DNA from: Campylorhamphus procurvoides
Taxonomy: Eukaryota > Chordata > Aves > Passeriformes > Dendrocolaptidae
Length of the DNA: 64,000 bases
Reading direction: 5' to 3'
NCBI GenBank assembly: GCA_013396655.1
Contig: WBMV01005979.1
Location: forward strand, 675,744-739,743
The notes under the pieces: generated by a model
Database searches by the model: none
What the model was told of the DNA's origin: nothing
Seen by the model: only the letters and a program-made list of their open reading frames with translations
Shown here: positions 27,107 to 39,838 of the stretch, in pieces
How positions within the stretch are numbered: the first letter of the stretch is position 1
Layout: the number at the start of each line of letters is the position of its first letter
Position numbers and translations under genes: made by a program

Positions 27107-30100
27107 GTAAGTGGTTTTAAAATTTTCAAGTTCTCAATTCTTCTTGTCTTTCTGTCATGATTACTGTATATTCTTTGACAATCTTTAGAAATTACTTAAA
27201 ACTTAGGTTTTCTGATTAATAATGTGCACACTGTTACCTTCATATATTGGCATCAAATGGATTTTTCCAATTAACTTGCTATTACTATGATGTTTGAAAT
27301 GATACATTGATTATCTGCCCAACAGATGATATACTGAAACTCAGGTCTTAAAACAATGGAAAAACATTTTCTACAAATACATTTTGCAACTGTATGTTGC
27401 ATGCTCAGCTAAGGTTAGCAGGAAACATATGAATGCGATCAAAAATTTGTTTCTGGAATTATCAGGGTCATTGCAATAAAATTTTCAGGGCAGTACTTTT
27501 AAAAATAGCTTTAGAAGGATGGGAAAAATTAAATAGCAGAATATGTTATTGACATGGGAAATTTTCAGAAGGAAAAGCAAGCAAATCAAGCAAATGGTAT
27601 TTAAAAAGGGAGGTTAAGGACATACCTCTGTGCAAGAAATACTTGGAAAATATGACAGCAAGAAATAATCACATTTAAAAAGAACAGATGTCATAAAATA
27701 GGTGCGCTTAGTCTCATATTCCGTATTATGGTGCCAAGAAAGGATTAACAAGAGGCAGTGCCATGTAATCTGCTGTTGCTCACTTTTCCCCATCTACATG
27801 TGTTGTTAAGCTTCCTGCTGGGGTTAGCCCAAATGACATTTCATTGGAGTGCTGCGCAGTGTCAAAATTAACCACGTGCTTCACAGGAGACTTCAGCCTG
27901 CTTAGAAGGGAAAGGAGATAGGAGTCCAGCCAGAACATGGTACTGCTAGACATGGTTTTGTCAGTAAGATCAATAAAGTATGACTGGATAATTGAGAGAC
28001 AGTTAGCTGAAAATGTGCTCCTAAATGGGATTTTAGTTTTGGGATCCAGCCAGTCAAATAGTGTGCTGGGAATTAATAAAGCAAATTGATAGTCCACTCA
28101 AGAATCTCCAAGGGCTTTTCAAACATTACTTACTAAAAATCATTCAGATAAATAGGAGTTGGATTAAGTAAGATACACCAGATGAAGGTTTGACTTGTCA
28201 GAGGCCTGGTTGTGTCCAGATAACTACATTTGTTTAATATATTTATCATTTATCTAGAAAATCAAGTAGCAAATTATGTTGGTGGAATGTTACAGAAAAA
28301 GAAAAGTGAGAATTTTCAGAAACTGGAATTTCACTTCCCATTCCTTAGCATCTACTTGCAGTTATGGATATATCAGTGTAGTTTCCATTGTTTACTGAAC
28401 ATATGTACTTAACCCAATTGGTTTTTTTTCCATGTAACTGGAGTAATTGAAACACGCTAGAATATTCTGTGTAACTTTCAAAGTTTGTTTAAATTTTCAG
28501 TTCTCCAAACATCTGCAAATGTGCACATTCTGTGTAGATTTCAGCAAGTAAAAATTCCACCCCCATTTCGTACCTTACAGATATTGCTTGTGAGGTGTGC
28601 CTATTTGTGCACATACATATGTGTGCATACACAGGATCTTATAAAACTGAAGTCAACTACAGGAAATTATAAGCAATTATAAAATTATAAAGTACATAAA
28701 ATTATTAAGTGTTTATATTTCTGTTTCACAGTGCAGGAAGTGGGCATTGTATTTCAATATACCAAAGCAAAATTGCATAAAGAAATGTTACATGATTTAT
28801 GAAATCTTAACCTATACAATATTATAATAAATGTGTAGGTGCCAAACCAATTGCCATTTCTGAAGTTCATGTATATGCATCACAGATGAAGCTACAGAGT
28901 GGAAGTAATTGATTCTTGGGAGAAGTGACCAGTGAAGTGTTAGTTGAGGACCTGAATAACTTAACTGATTTTTCTTTGTGATCTGTGATGATAGGCTAAT
29001 TTGTCTAACCTTAACAGTTGACAAAATCCTGTTCTCTTCCTTCTCTGCTATATTTGATTCTTTCTGTGTCACCACTTGAAATCTTAGTCCCTTGTTTATT
29101 TCTGGTTTTTATCTGCACATTTTAACCTTCCACTGAAATTCCACTTTCAACCGCTAAATCATAGCATACAAGGTTGAAGACTCGTAGGTTTTCTCATAAG
29201 TAACTCATGAACTCCCTTCTGAGAACAGAAGAGTACACACTGTTGTAAGTTGCTGCCACTCTCTTTTGTGGTTATTTGAAAATTATAATGATATGTATTC
29301 ATTTCAAAAATACTAGAATGAATCTGTGTAATTTAAACCTGTGTTATTTTCATTCATAATCATGTAAAGACAGTTTCTTAGCTTTTGAATGCATAATTTT
29401 TTCAGAAACTTTGCTGTACTTTATCTTACTTCATATTTTTATTCTGCTTTAATATAGATTATTAATTATTTTGAATAATGACTTTTATTTCATAGTCATT
29501 ATTCTAGTAGGTAGATTTCATGATGCAGAGTATGACAAGGACTCCGCTTATTTATGATGTTATATCCAATTTTGGAGACAGATGGAATTCATTGATAGGA
29601 GCTGCTTTCTTCTCTACTTTTTAAGATTTCAGTAGTTTTTGAGCCTAGTTGTGAAATTCACTTCAAACACATGGGATTTCATAACTTTGCAGGGGTTTAT
29701 TTTTTTTACATTGCAACATGTGCTATTCCACGATTGGATTATTTTGGCTGTGTGAGAGAATGCTATAAAAAGAGAAAGGTTGTTCCGATAAATCTGTATG
29801 TGTTAGTATTAAGACATAGAGATTGCTTGAGCAGGGACATTGGACCAGGTGACCCACTGTGGTCCCTTCCAACCTGACCCATTCTGTGATAAATGTTGGA
29901 ACATATGAGGTTGGATTGTCCTGAGTCCTTGAGAGAATAACAAAAAGTGTGTTCTTCTGTGACCACATTTTAGCCAGCCTGTGATCATCTTGAACTTTCT
30001 TAGCCTAAGTAAGATAGAAAGGTATTACTTTGTCTTTTTCCACTGTGAAAATTGTGGAGGCTGAGAAAGGTGTGTGATTTATTTTATACAAAAGCCCATC

Positions 30101-30323
30101 TTAAATGCCATATTGCTGTCTGAGAACCTTTGTGTATTGCTATAATTACATTCATATTGGGATGTATCATAAATAATGTTTATTTCCTTATATTTACAGA
30201 ATAACAAGTTTGGGAGCTTTTTAGTACAACCACAAAATATTTGGCTTTTGTGTTTTATTTTGTATTTACTTAAAATGTTCAGCATGCTTTACATTTGCCT
30301 AATATATTTGTTTTCTCTTACAG
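27107..30323 (+). other. NBEA intron e9-e10
   Basis: 3.2 kb intron. A short CR1 tail lies at 29821-29890. The stretch 27740-28100 is a little richer in G and C and has a 105-codon open frame on the - strand, but I recognise no product or repeat in it. Confidence 0.8.
29821..29890 (+). mobile_element. CR1 LINE 3' tail
   Basis: TTGGACCAGGTGACCCACTG, then GGTCCCTTCCAACCTGACCC and ATTCTGTGAT. This is the sense 3' end of a CR1 element, including one copy of its terminal short repeat. Confidence 0.85.
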
Positions 30324-30432
30324 GCGAAAGGTTGAAATCATGCATACTCACAGTCTTTTCACACTTCTTGGAGAAAGGTTGATGCTGCACACAAATACAG
30401 TGACGGTTACAACATATAACACGCTTTATGAG
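30324..30432 (+). CDS. NBEA: NBEA exon e10: alpha-solenoid
   Basis: 109 bases. G completes AA|G (lysine), then 36 codons RKVEIMHTHSLFTLLGERLM...TTYNTLYE, ending in phase 0. Acceptor TCTTACAG, donor GAG|gtacaa. Confidence 0.97.
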
Positions 30433-31931
30433 GTACAAATTACTAAACATGAAGGTTTTCATCTTGATTGTAAAAAAATATGGCTTAAAAATATCTGAGC
30501 TTTACAATATTCTCAAGACTTTTGAGAAAATTTTAGAAATTTTAAGAAAAAATTTCTTGGTCCAAAATGTATTTTGCCATGTTTTTATTAACAATGTCAT
30601 AATTTTTACACAAGCCCTGTATAACTTCCCACTTGTGATGGAAGAGATCCAATTACTTTAGCTGTTCATCATTTTCCATAGAAGAAAAAAAAATTAAAAA
30701 GATCCTTTCATATCCCCAGTTGCTCTTATTTCTCGTTTTCAGAGGAGTTTGTTTCCATTGAAATGGAAAAAGCTGGAGACAGAGATGCCTCTTTTTTTCC
30801 TTTTTTTTTACCTTTTTCTTTCTTTCTTTCTTTCTTTCTTTTGTAAACTCTCAAGTTTACAAAATTTTGAAAAATGCATTTTTATTTTTTTAACTCTGCC
30901 AAATGATAAGCAAACACAGCTACTTTTACGTAGCAGATACTGCTTCAGGCGAGTGAGTATGACCTCAAAGCATTCAGCTCTTCTGCCAGGTTCTTGTAGA
31001 AATTTTGATTTTGTTGATGAGCAATTTTGTTAAAGGGAAATATTGACAACATCAAGTTGGTTGAAACCCATGTCTTCATGCCTACAAATGCAGAAAGTTC
31101 ACATTCAATCTTCAGTTATTTCTAAAATTGTGACTTAGTGTAGAATCTCTTGCAACTTCTGAAAATCTTATGGACTAGAAAGATTTTTAATTTTTTTTTA
31201 GTCAGAAATAGATGTAATGGCTAGATGCTCAGGACTGGTTGCAGAAAAGACACAGAAGAGTGAAAGAGTCGTTGGTGCTTATGGTTCTAATTCTGAATGA
31301 TGTAAAAAATATCCTGTGATTGTAAAAACCTAAATGTCATCTATTAGCCAATGACTTGATGTCAAGTTCTTTTTTGTTGCACATATCTAAGCTTGCCTTG
31401 TATGGTTTGGTCTCACAATGTAGTTCCTGCATTTGGTTTTCTGAGAGCTTCTGTGATTGGTATTCTCAGAAAATATGTAACTCATTGAATGGAATGCTGT
31501 CTCTGACTCATCCTCTTTACTATCTGGAGACAGCCAAACCCACTTATAAAGATTATTTGGTTTGATTATCCATTGATGAAATGTAGGAGAACAATTTTTT
31601 TCTGTATGACACTTGTGAACAAATTTTTAAACTGTTAATGTATAACACTATGAGAAATATGAGTGAAATATCTTTAAAATACCATAACTGTATATGTAGT
31701 CAACTAGCTAAAGAGTTAGTTAATCAGACACTGTACAACCAGGAAAATCTTGATCCTTGAGTAGAGGAATTGCTTTATTCCATTCTTCAAGTATTAAATA
31801 CTTTTACTTACTTTTTTATATGAAGTTACAGTGTGGCCATGGTAAATACTCTTAACAAATGTAAAAATGAGCAAAGAAATGCTGTAGCGTTCAATTAAAA
31901 GTGGTAAAACGAAGTTGATATTCTGTTTTAG
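30433..31931 (+). other. NBEA intron e10-e11
   Basis: 1.5 kb intron with a CTTT microsatellite (30814-30841); otherwise nothing recognised. Confidence 0.85.
30814..30841. repeat. CTTT microsatellite
   Basis: (TTTC)n of about six to seven units after T-rich sequence. Confidence 0.9.
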
Positions 31932-32013
31932 ATTTTGACAGAACAAGTATGCACGCAAGTTGTTCATAAACCGCACCCAGAGCCAGATTCAACAGTGAAA
32001 ATTCAGAATCCAA
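31932..32013 (+). CDS. NBEA: NBEA exon e11: alpha-solenoid
   Basis: 82 bases, entering in phase 0 and leaving one base (A) of a methionine codon. It encodes ILTEQVCTQVVHKPHPEPDS...IQNP. Acceptor CTGTTTTAG, donor CAA|gtaagg. Confidence 0.97.
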
Positions 32014-32228
32014 GTAAGGACAATATATTGTATTTGTATGATAAATGTATCACCTAGAGATTGTGGGGCCTTTTTAAAATAATTTTCTTCAGAAAGGGAG
32101 AACAATTCCTTCCTTTATCTTAAATGCATATGGCTTTCCATTATTACTTACATTAGTTGCTGTCAGCAACTATTTCTTTTTTTAAACGTTGTCAAAGTGC
32201 TTTACATAACTAATTTATTCTTTCAAAG

Positions 32229-32352
32229 TGATTCTTAAGGTGGTGGCAACGCTGTTAAAAAACTCCACGCCAAGTGCAGAGCTGATGGAAGTTCGACGTT
32301 TGTTCTTATCTGATATGATAAAACTGTTTAGTAATAGCCGTGAAAACAGAAG
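32229..32352 (+). CDS. NBEA: NBEA exon e12: alpha-solenoid
   Basis: 124 bases. TG completes A|TG (methionine), then ILKVVATLLKNSTPSAELME...NSREN and AG of an arginine codon. The acceptor is the less common AAAG (TTTCAAAG) with a short pyrimidine tract; the match to the protein and the phase fix this junction. The preceding intron is 215 bases. Confidence 0.96.
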
Positions 32353-32670
32353 GTATGTCACTACAAATAGTTTTTTCTCATCCTTGATTTCTAGGGAATA
32401 GCAACCTGTTATACTCTGTGTAGAGTTTTAGACTCTTTAATAAATGAAATATACTTAAAATAAATTTAATAGGTTTGTGCTAACTTTTCTGAGTTCAGCA
32501 TTCTTCTGTTTAGAATATAATTTAAATTTTTATTCATACTGAAGTATTTTTAAGTTTTTTCCTACATTGGATTGATGTTCAGAGATGATGTTCCTCCCAT
32601 CTTAACCATCATAATGTTAAAATAAAGAAGCTTTGTGTGGATATATTTTGACCTAATTATTTCACTTTAG
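32353..32670 (+). other. NBEA intron e12-e13
   Basis: 318 bases of AT-rich intron; nothing beyond splice signals. Confidence 0.9.
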
Positions 32671-32863
32671 ATGTTTACTTCAGTGTTCAGTGTGGCAGGA
32701 CTGGATGTTTTCTCTGGGATACATTAACCCTAAGAACTCTGAAGAGCAGAAGATCACAGAGATGGTTTACAACATTTTCCGTATTCTCTTGTATCATGCA
32801 ATAAAGTATGAATGGGGAGGCTGGAGAGTGTGGGTGGATACTCTTTCTATAGCTCATTCCAAG
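32671..32863 (+). CDS. NBEA: NBEA exon e13: alpha-solenoid end
   Basis: 193 bases. A completes AG|A (arginine), then 64 codons [20 protein letters not shown]...[11 protein letters not shown], ending in phase 0. The tryptophan-rich [12 protein letters not shown] motif is typical of neurobeachin/LRBA proteins. Donor AAG|gtaaga; the following intron is 251 bases. Confidence 0.97.
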
Positions 32864-33114
32864 GTAAGAAACGGCTCGTGGATGGTTTTTTTTTTGAATG
32901 CTAGTAACTCCCCCAAAGGGACTAGCAATAGAGTAAGATCAGCTGTAAAGTGATTTAGTGCCATCTGGTGGCTATTACTGTTCATGTCAAGGTGGCGTTT
33001 TTTGGTCAAGCACTTTGTAAACTGTACGTAATATGTAGTTAAGATTCTTGTTAATCTTTGTCCAAATTCACGTGGTGTATATTGAGCCACATAATCCGTT
33101 CTTTTCTTTTTAAG

Positions 33115-34137
33115 GTCACGTATGAGGCTCACAAGGAATATCTAGCAAAAATGTATGAAGAGTATCAAAGGCAAGAGGAAGAAAATATAAAAAAGGGGAA
33201 GAAGGGGAATGTGAGCACCATCTCAGGTCTTTCCTCTCAGACAACAGGAGCAAAAGGTGGAATGGAAATTCGAGAGATAGAAGATCTTTCACAGAGTCAA
33301 AGTCCAGAAAGTGAAACAGATTACCCTGTCAGTACAGATACAAGGGACTTGCTCATGGCTTCAAAGGTGTCAGATGATGTGCTTGGAACTGCTGAGAGAC
33401 CTGGGGGAGGAGGAGTGCATGTGGAAGTTCATGATCTTTTAGTTGATATAAAAGCTGAAAAAGTAGAAGCTACTGAAGTAAAACTTGATGATATGGATTT
33501 ATCACCAGAGACACTGGTAACTGGAGAAAATGGTGCACTTGTAGAAGTCGAATCTCTTCTAGATAATGTGTATAGTGCAGCAGTTGAGAAGCTCCAAAAC
33601 AATGTTCATGGAAGTGTGGGTATTATAAAGAAGAATGAGGAAAAAGATAACGGTCCATTAATAACTCTGGCTGATGAGAAAGATGAACCTTCTACTAACA
33701 ATACCTCATTTCTCTTTGATAAAATACCTAGTCAAGAGGAGAAACTTCTACCTGAACTTTCAAGTAATCACATTTCTATTCCGAATGTGCAAGAGACACA
33801 GATGCATCTTAGTGTAAATGATGATTTGGGATTGCTTGCACATATGACGGGGAGTGTAGATATAACTTGTACTTCAAGTATAATAGAGGACAAGGAGTTC
33901 AAGATTCACACAACTTCAGATGGAATGAGTAGCATTTCTGAGAGGGAGTTGTCTTCATCCTCTAAAGGATTAGAATATGCTGAAATGACTGCCACAACTC
34001 TTGAGACAGAGTCTTCTGGTAGCAAAACTGTACCTAGTGTTGATGCAGGAAGTATAATATCAGATACAGAAAGATCTGATGATGGTAAGGAAGCAGGAAA
34101 GGAGATACGGAAGATCCAGACAACTACCACAACCCAG
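33115..34137 (+). CDS. NBEA: NBEA large exon e14: linker with PKA-RII anchoring helix
   Basis: 1023 bases, phase 0 at both ends, 341 codons, by far the longest exon here. Residues 1-30 (VTYEAHKEYLAKMYEEYQRQ...) form a charged helix. The rest is acidic and Ser/Thr-rich, expected to be disordered. Residues 143-161 (33541-33597, VEVESLLDNVYSAAVEKLQ) form an amphipathic helix that matches the known RII-binding site of neurobeachin, which makes it an A-kinase anchoring protein. The end (KEIRKIQTTTTTQ) leads into e15. The acceptor is CTTTTTAAG rather than CAG; the methionine at 33058 upstream is intronic read-through, not a start. Donor CAG|gtaaat. Differences from mammals lie in the linker, not in the RII helix. 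Confidence 0.98.
33541..33597 (+). other. NBEA: PKA RII-binding amphipathic helix coding segment
   Basis: Encodes VEVESLLDNVYSAAVEKLQ. Hydrophobic residues (V, L, L, V, A, V, L) recur every three to four positions, as in AKAP helices that dock on the RII dimer. Assignment rests on the known neurobeachin AKAP site plus the visible pattern. Confidence 0.8.
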
Positions 34138-34730
34138 GTAAATTTCAAGTAGCCACGGATGTGTCTGTTGTAATCATTGTGCATTGATATGAGATGAATT
34201 AGGATGAGCTGAGACACGTTTGAAGTATATTTCTCGTTATGTGAAAAGTGCCCGTCTTCCAGGTCTTTTTGCTTTGAAAATGCCATAATGTGTAAGGAGT
34301 CTGAAGTCTTTCATGTCTGTGTAGAAAATATGTATTAACAATTGTTCAGACACTCTAGCATGTAATCAAAGATTGTTTTTGAGGATGTTATCAGGTGAAA
34401 GAATTGACTACTCTCAAGATTTTACTAGCTGGCTACATGTCTGGTATGTACCCCAGTATTTATCTTCTAGAATTTTCAAGTCAAGCAGACTTACTGTCAC
34501 TATCAAAGAAGAAGCAAACATAAATTGCAAAAATTGCTCTGCCCAGTACTGTGTTATGTTTACCAAACTGTCAGAAGAAAGAATTTCAGAGATACACTCA
34601 AGTGCACTCAAAGTACATGTCAGCCTGCCTGCTTGGTTCTTCACGGTGACTACTTTCAAAAACCTCCAGTGAATGGAGATTTTAACTTATTTAAACAACC
34701 TGTGCCTTCCAAAAGGGACAATTTTCTTTC

Positions 34731-34825
34731 AAAAAAACAAAACAAAAAAAACCCCACAACAACAAAACCAACGAACCAACTAAAAAAAAAAACACTAACA
34801 AACAAAAAAACCCATCCAAAACCAT
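34731..34825. repeat. A/C-rich low-complexity tract
   Basis: About 95 bases of A and C on the + strand with only a single G and few T, including AACCAACGAACCAACT. Lies about 600 bases after e14. Confidence 0.85.
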
Positions 34826-35319
34826 TAAAACTAATAAGTTCTGACATACATCTCACTTCTAAATCTCTTCTTGAATGGCAAGAACCTCTGTTTTTAAGAG
34901 AAAAACAGATGGAGCTCTTGCATTCCCTGGGTAGGTATTACAAAAAACCAGTTGGGAGTTCTCTTGTGTTTTTTTCATAACTCATAACCTCACTGTCACT
35001 CTATCGAGCATTGTGTAAGCATTCTTATATTTAAAAGCATTCTGTGTAATAAGGAAAAACCCCTGAAAGCTCTCATTAGGAATAGTATTATCTCTTACTG
35101 TCAGTCACCACCTTGTTTTAAGTCTTAAAGATTGTTAATACCATGGAAATTGATAAGTGGAGTGAAAGAATGATAACAAGAAAAAGATCAGTCATTTTTT
35201 TTTTAATGTGCAGTTTTGTCTAAGGAGTAAAAGACTAGGAATGCTAATATTAATTTGCTACGTACTTATATGCACCCCTAAACAGTGAGTTTGTAAGGTA
35301 AATCTTTAATGAGAAAGAT

Positions 35320-35377
35320 AATCTGACTGAGTAGTAGCTACTGTAGGTAATCTGATTTAGTACTAGCTACTGTAGAA
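35320..35377. repeat. 29-base tandem duplication
   Basis: Two adjacent imperfect units, both beginning AATCTGA and sharing AGCTACTGTAG near their ends. Confidence 0.8.
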
Positions 35378-35999
35378 AATTCTCTGGTGTGACTCTGAGA
35401 TTTTCTGGGGTTTTATCCAATTTTCTTGATATATTTCCCCTAAAAACAGTTGAATTATAAAAACGTAATTGTCAAGCCTGTAATAATTTATTATGATTAA
35501 AATGATACATAGATCTTAATGAACTATTATCAGACCATTGTAACATAGGAAATACAAAATACTTTACAAATATCTTCTTCTTAGCTACTCAAAAAATCCC
35601 TGACATATCATTTGTATCTGCATATTACCTACAAACTGTGTACTCATCAAGAGTCTGACTCTAAAAGTTATTTAGCTCCCTTGATTATCCACATATTACT
35701 CAAATTACAGTAATTTCCCACTAAAATCAATTACAAACTACAAGGAATTGATTAAAACATGTATCCATTAATAAAGCTTTTAAATAATTTTCTTAAAAAA
35801 ATTATCAGCTGAGCAACCAGCAAAATTGTTGTCTTCTAATCTCTTCTTTGGTTGTTTTGAAATACTCTGTGAACTCTAAGCCATCTGTGGTTAAATACTT
35901 TTTCGTGAAATGAAGTTAACCTTAATGAAAAAAATTGAAATAGGTATTTGCATAAATAGAAAATTATTGTTTTCATTAGTAATGAACAATGTTAATGTT

Positions 36000-36850
36000 A
36001 GTATTTCTACAATGGAGTTGGGGTTGGAGTTTTGATTGCTGCATGTGCGGTAACTGCCCCATTAGATGTGATCTTCTTGACACCACTGAAAATGATATAA
36101 AGACCAGCCACCTAAGTGTATAGTTGCATTTCTTGCAATGGCAATTCACATCGAAGCCTGGTCTTGACAATACAATATAATTGGTGTGTGAGTCGAAAAG
36201 GCAGGCAGCCAGAACAATCACAAAACCACAGTTGAAATGCATAGAGTAAATTTATTTCATTACCTTATTAACCAGAAGATCCCAAAGCAACACCTGAGTG
36301 GGGACACCCAAATAGGAGCACAGACAGGCACCATTAGGCTCAGTCCGTCCTGGCAGGTGGTGGGTCTATTGTTTGCACCCATTTATCAAGGGCTCATGCA
36401 CACGTAGTTTTACACCATGCTGTGATCTACCCTGTGCCTCTGAGTCTCTGTAAACACCTATGTCATCTCCACACAGAGGTTGTACTTCTCAAAACAGACA
36501 GGATAAACAGCAGTAGCCATAATATATGGGGTTTCACACACTGATATTCTCCAGGCCCTCAGCATTCCCAGCTGCAAGATCACTTGAGTGAATCTACCAT
36601 CCTCCTCGCAGCTCTTCTGCTTTTAACCCTTTTCTCCCAACAATTGGCTAGATAAAAGCTCTCATGTTGTGGTACAGTTATGATACTATTAGTGGTGCTG
36701 ACATGACAGCTACCTGTAGTTGTACTCAAGGAAGTGGTATGTGGGTGGAATTGCTTAAGTTCTCTGAAAACAGTTCTACGATCAGGTCCCCACCTTATCA
36801 GTAAGAAACAAACTGTCTTTTGTTCAAGTTGTCTGAAGGAAAGCAAACAA
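36000..36850 (-). mobile_element. Possible LTR-like insertion (unclassified)
   Basis: Compositionally distinct, GC-richer stretch. On the - strand it has TGTCATGTCAGCACCA near 36700, a TATA-like CTTTTATCTAG near 36655 and an AATAAA signal at 36251-36256 about 400 bases further on. That order suits an LTR promoter followed by a polyadenylation signal. No target-site duplication or family match could be established, so boundaries are rough and the call is tentative. Confidence 0.3.
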
Positions 36851-38171
36851 ATTGCACAACAGAGATGGGAATTACTGTTTACTTTTAAGAAGAGTTAATG
36901 CCTTTATCAATAGATCAAATATCGATGAATATAAAATTCACTCTTTCCTATATTCCCAACTAGGAAAGACTGAAAGTAGAGTTGAAAGCACCATGCAGAA
37001 GACTCATGAAAAAAATTGCAATCCTAGATAAGTCTAAGAAGAAAGGAAAAGAATCATTTAAAGTTAACTCTAAGAAAAACACTAGAAATTAAAGCAACAG
37101 TAACCATTTTGCTCCCCCTTTGTCAAGTGGAATGAAGGAAACCTGCCCTGCTCTCAAAATGTTGGCTACAGAAGATCAAAATCAGACTAAAGATATAAGA
37201 ATCTTTTCAGCTCAATTCCAGTGCCATGTCCATTTTTACAATGCTAGCAGAAAAGTTTTGTAAAATTCTCTTTTGCTTTTAAATGTCCAGACTTATAATA
37301 GTAGACTGAGATTGGGAAATTAATATGTGAGCAAAGCAAGAATATTTTCTATTTTGTCAGTTTTAAAATAATCTAAAGTGACTTTAAAGTCATTTCAATG
37401 ATCAGGTTTGTACTTCTCACTTTCAGAGATGTACATTATAAGTTATTGTTGTTTTGAATATTTACCTCAAATTCAGTGATAGTTTGTTTTTTACTTCTTT
37501 TCTCTTCACTGTATGCTCACAGCCTCTCTGTATATCATACAATATCAGCCTGTCAGATCCTCCAGGTGTATCTTTACTTTTGTCTTTAATCACCAAGTAG
37601 ATATACTCATGACATCCACCACCTTTTGGGAGAATCTAAAGATCATCCTGAGGATCCGTAAAACTGTTAATGAATTAACAAAGTGTAACAGAACTGGCAA
37701 AATGAGATTTGGGGGACTAAACTTAATTCTCTAATGATCCTGAAAACTGAGGAGCTGTCTAAAAGCATACTGATTCCTTGAAGACGTCACTGTGTAGTTT
37801 GTCCATGTTTTGAGTCAAATCTTCAAAGAAAATTATGTTATCAGCACAAAAAGATAGTTGATTCCTAAAAACAAAGTCTTGTCACTGCCAACCTTGTATG
37901 TGCTACATTTGGTCTTTTCTGTAATACTTTAAGTGAAGAACTTTGTATAAAACCTTGGTGAATGTCTGAAAGGGAGGCCAGCCATAGCTTCTTGGTGTGT
38001 ATCGATGTGTATTGGAGCAGCTCACTTACAGAAGGATGCTGCCTGCCTTGGAATATCAATATCTCCTGTAGTTTGTTGCTAAGTCATTTTAGCCTACTGT
38101 TTCTCAAATTCTGCATTGCATTCAAAAACAAATTGCAAAAAGTTAACATGATTTTTTTAACCTCCTGATAG

Positions 38172-38389
38172 GCAGTACAGGGTCGATCTGTCACCCAGCA
38201 AGACCGGGATTTACGTGTTGATTTGGGATTCCGAGGAATGCCAATGACAGAAGAGCAGCGAAGACAGTTTAGTCCAGGTCCACGCACAACTATGTTTCGT
38301 ATTCCAGAGTTTAAATGGTCTCCCATGCACCAGCGGCTCCTGACAGACTTGCTTTTTGCACTAGAAACAGATGTACATGTTTGGAGAAG
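38172..38389 (+). CDS. NBEA: NBEA exon e15
   Basis: 218 bases, entering in phase 0 and leaving AG of a serine codon. It encodes [20 protein letters not shown], then the conserved [20 protein letters not shown] and VHVWR. This resumes the folded region after the linker. Acceptor CCTGATAG; a second AG 4-5 bases in (GCAG) would break the frame. Donor AG|gtaagt. Confidence 0.97.
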
Positions 38390-39838
38390 GTAAGTGGTTG
38401 TTTCTTCTTTGACTCCTGATTTGTGTTTGCATCAGCAAGGAAAAATTAGGCATTTTGTAGAGGGGACGTTACTTCTATTGTGGGAAGGGAAAGAGTTGCT
38501 GTTGGCTGAAGTGCCCTTCTGTATCTTCTGCCTTCTCTTGTTATCCCTTTCCATTCTGAAGCAATTTCTGTTTTCTTGAGGGATTGTATAACTCATATAT
38601 TCCTAACTAAACTGAGCTGCTCTTTCAGTTTATGTTTAGCACTATAATCTACTGTTTCTACTCCAGGCAAGGACGACTTGTGTGTCTGCTAATGGACATT
38701 TTCTAAACTGATCAATTAAAAAAGCTTCTCAACCTGCAAGCCCTAAAAATAAAACCTTTTTCCTATTATATTTTCTAAGGAAACATTCTTCTTATTTGCA
38801 TTTTTTTTGCACTCCTGCTTAGGGTTAGTCCTGATGGCTATATTATAATTTATGGCAGTAATGTCATTTCCTAGGTTTTTTGTAGGTGTTGATAGAGATA
38901 CTCAGTAAATGTAATACAATAGATACAATTTAATCTAATTTCCAGTACAGACAACTTGAGCATAGTTGTGTCAAAGGAGAAATTGATAATGCATTTATTT
39001 TCCAGTTTGGTGAACTGTTCTGTGATACTCGCTTGGAAATAGAAAATTTTCGTACTTTTGACCAAATGCGTGTGAGGGGGTTGTACTTTGTGTTTAGGTA
39101 ATGCTTGAAAATTAAAGTTGAGGTTGTATATTTCCAACTGAAGCCCTTTTTTTTTTTTTTTTTCTGGCTGACAACAATGTTCTTTTGGGGAAAGGCCAAA
39201 CTTATAGACCAGAGTATTTGTCAATATTTTCACACAGGAGTTTAATATTTTTGGGGAGTGACTGTTTCATAGGACAATTTCTCACCAGTTAGGAATTGCT
39301 GATATGTCAACTAATCTTAATAGTGTCTTTGGTTTGCAAAACTATTGCTAATGGTAAATTTGATATCAGGTAATGAAGTTAACATGGCCATACCTTGATC
39401 TAATATTATCAAGTTTCTCCCTTAAAACAGTAGTAGGTGTTATTAGGTGTTATCAAGGGTGTTTCAAATGGCACTTGTGCAGCATGGTGAACGCTTAATG
39501 TTAAGTAGTTGCTTTAATGCTGTAGAAACAACCCTGCTACTTTTAGCAGAACTGTCTGTGAATTTAAGTACTGGTTGATGGCAATAAAAGGTTATAAACC
39601 ATTGTTCTCAATGGAGTATCTGAATCTAATCCTGTGTGAAAATAGACAGTGATCAATTTGTTTATTTGACTAGTTTTCTTTGTATTTTTAGACAAAATAT
39701 ATGCAAATTTTTATAGACCAAATTTTTCTCTTATATCATGAAACATTAGCAGTCTAGTTGCAAGGAATAAGTTTATCTTTGTTCAACTTTTATTTTAATC
39801 ATTTGGTTTTTAATCCATCCTTTCTTCCGTTCTTGCAG
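38390..39838 (+). other. NBEA intron e15-e16
   Basis: 1.4 kb intron with a T-homopolymer around 39147-39163; nothing else recognised. Confidence 0.85.

Larger units (their letters stand above)
34138..38171 (+). other. NBEA intron e14-e15
   Basis: 4.0 kb intron. It contains an A/C-rich tract (34731-34825), a 29-base tandem duplication (35320-35377) and a GC-richer segment with LTR-like features on the - strand (about 36000-36850). No additional exon recognised. Confidence 0.8.

Noticed and set aside
27780..28097. 105-codon - strand open frame in intron e9-e10
   Set aside because: No recognisable protein, no splice-compatible neighbours, and expected by chance in 64 kb. Not excluded as an old mobile-element piece.
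33058..33114. Methionine-started extension upstream of e14
   Set aside because: This is the end of the preceding intron reading in frame; the acceptor at 33113-33114 and homology set the exon start at 33115.
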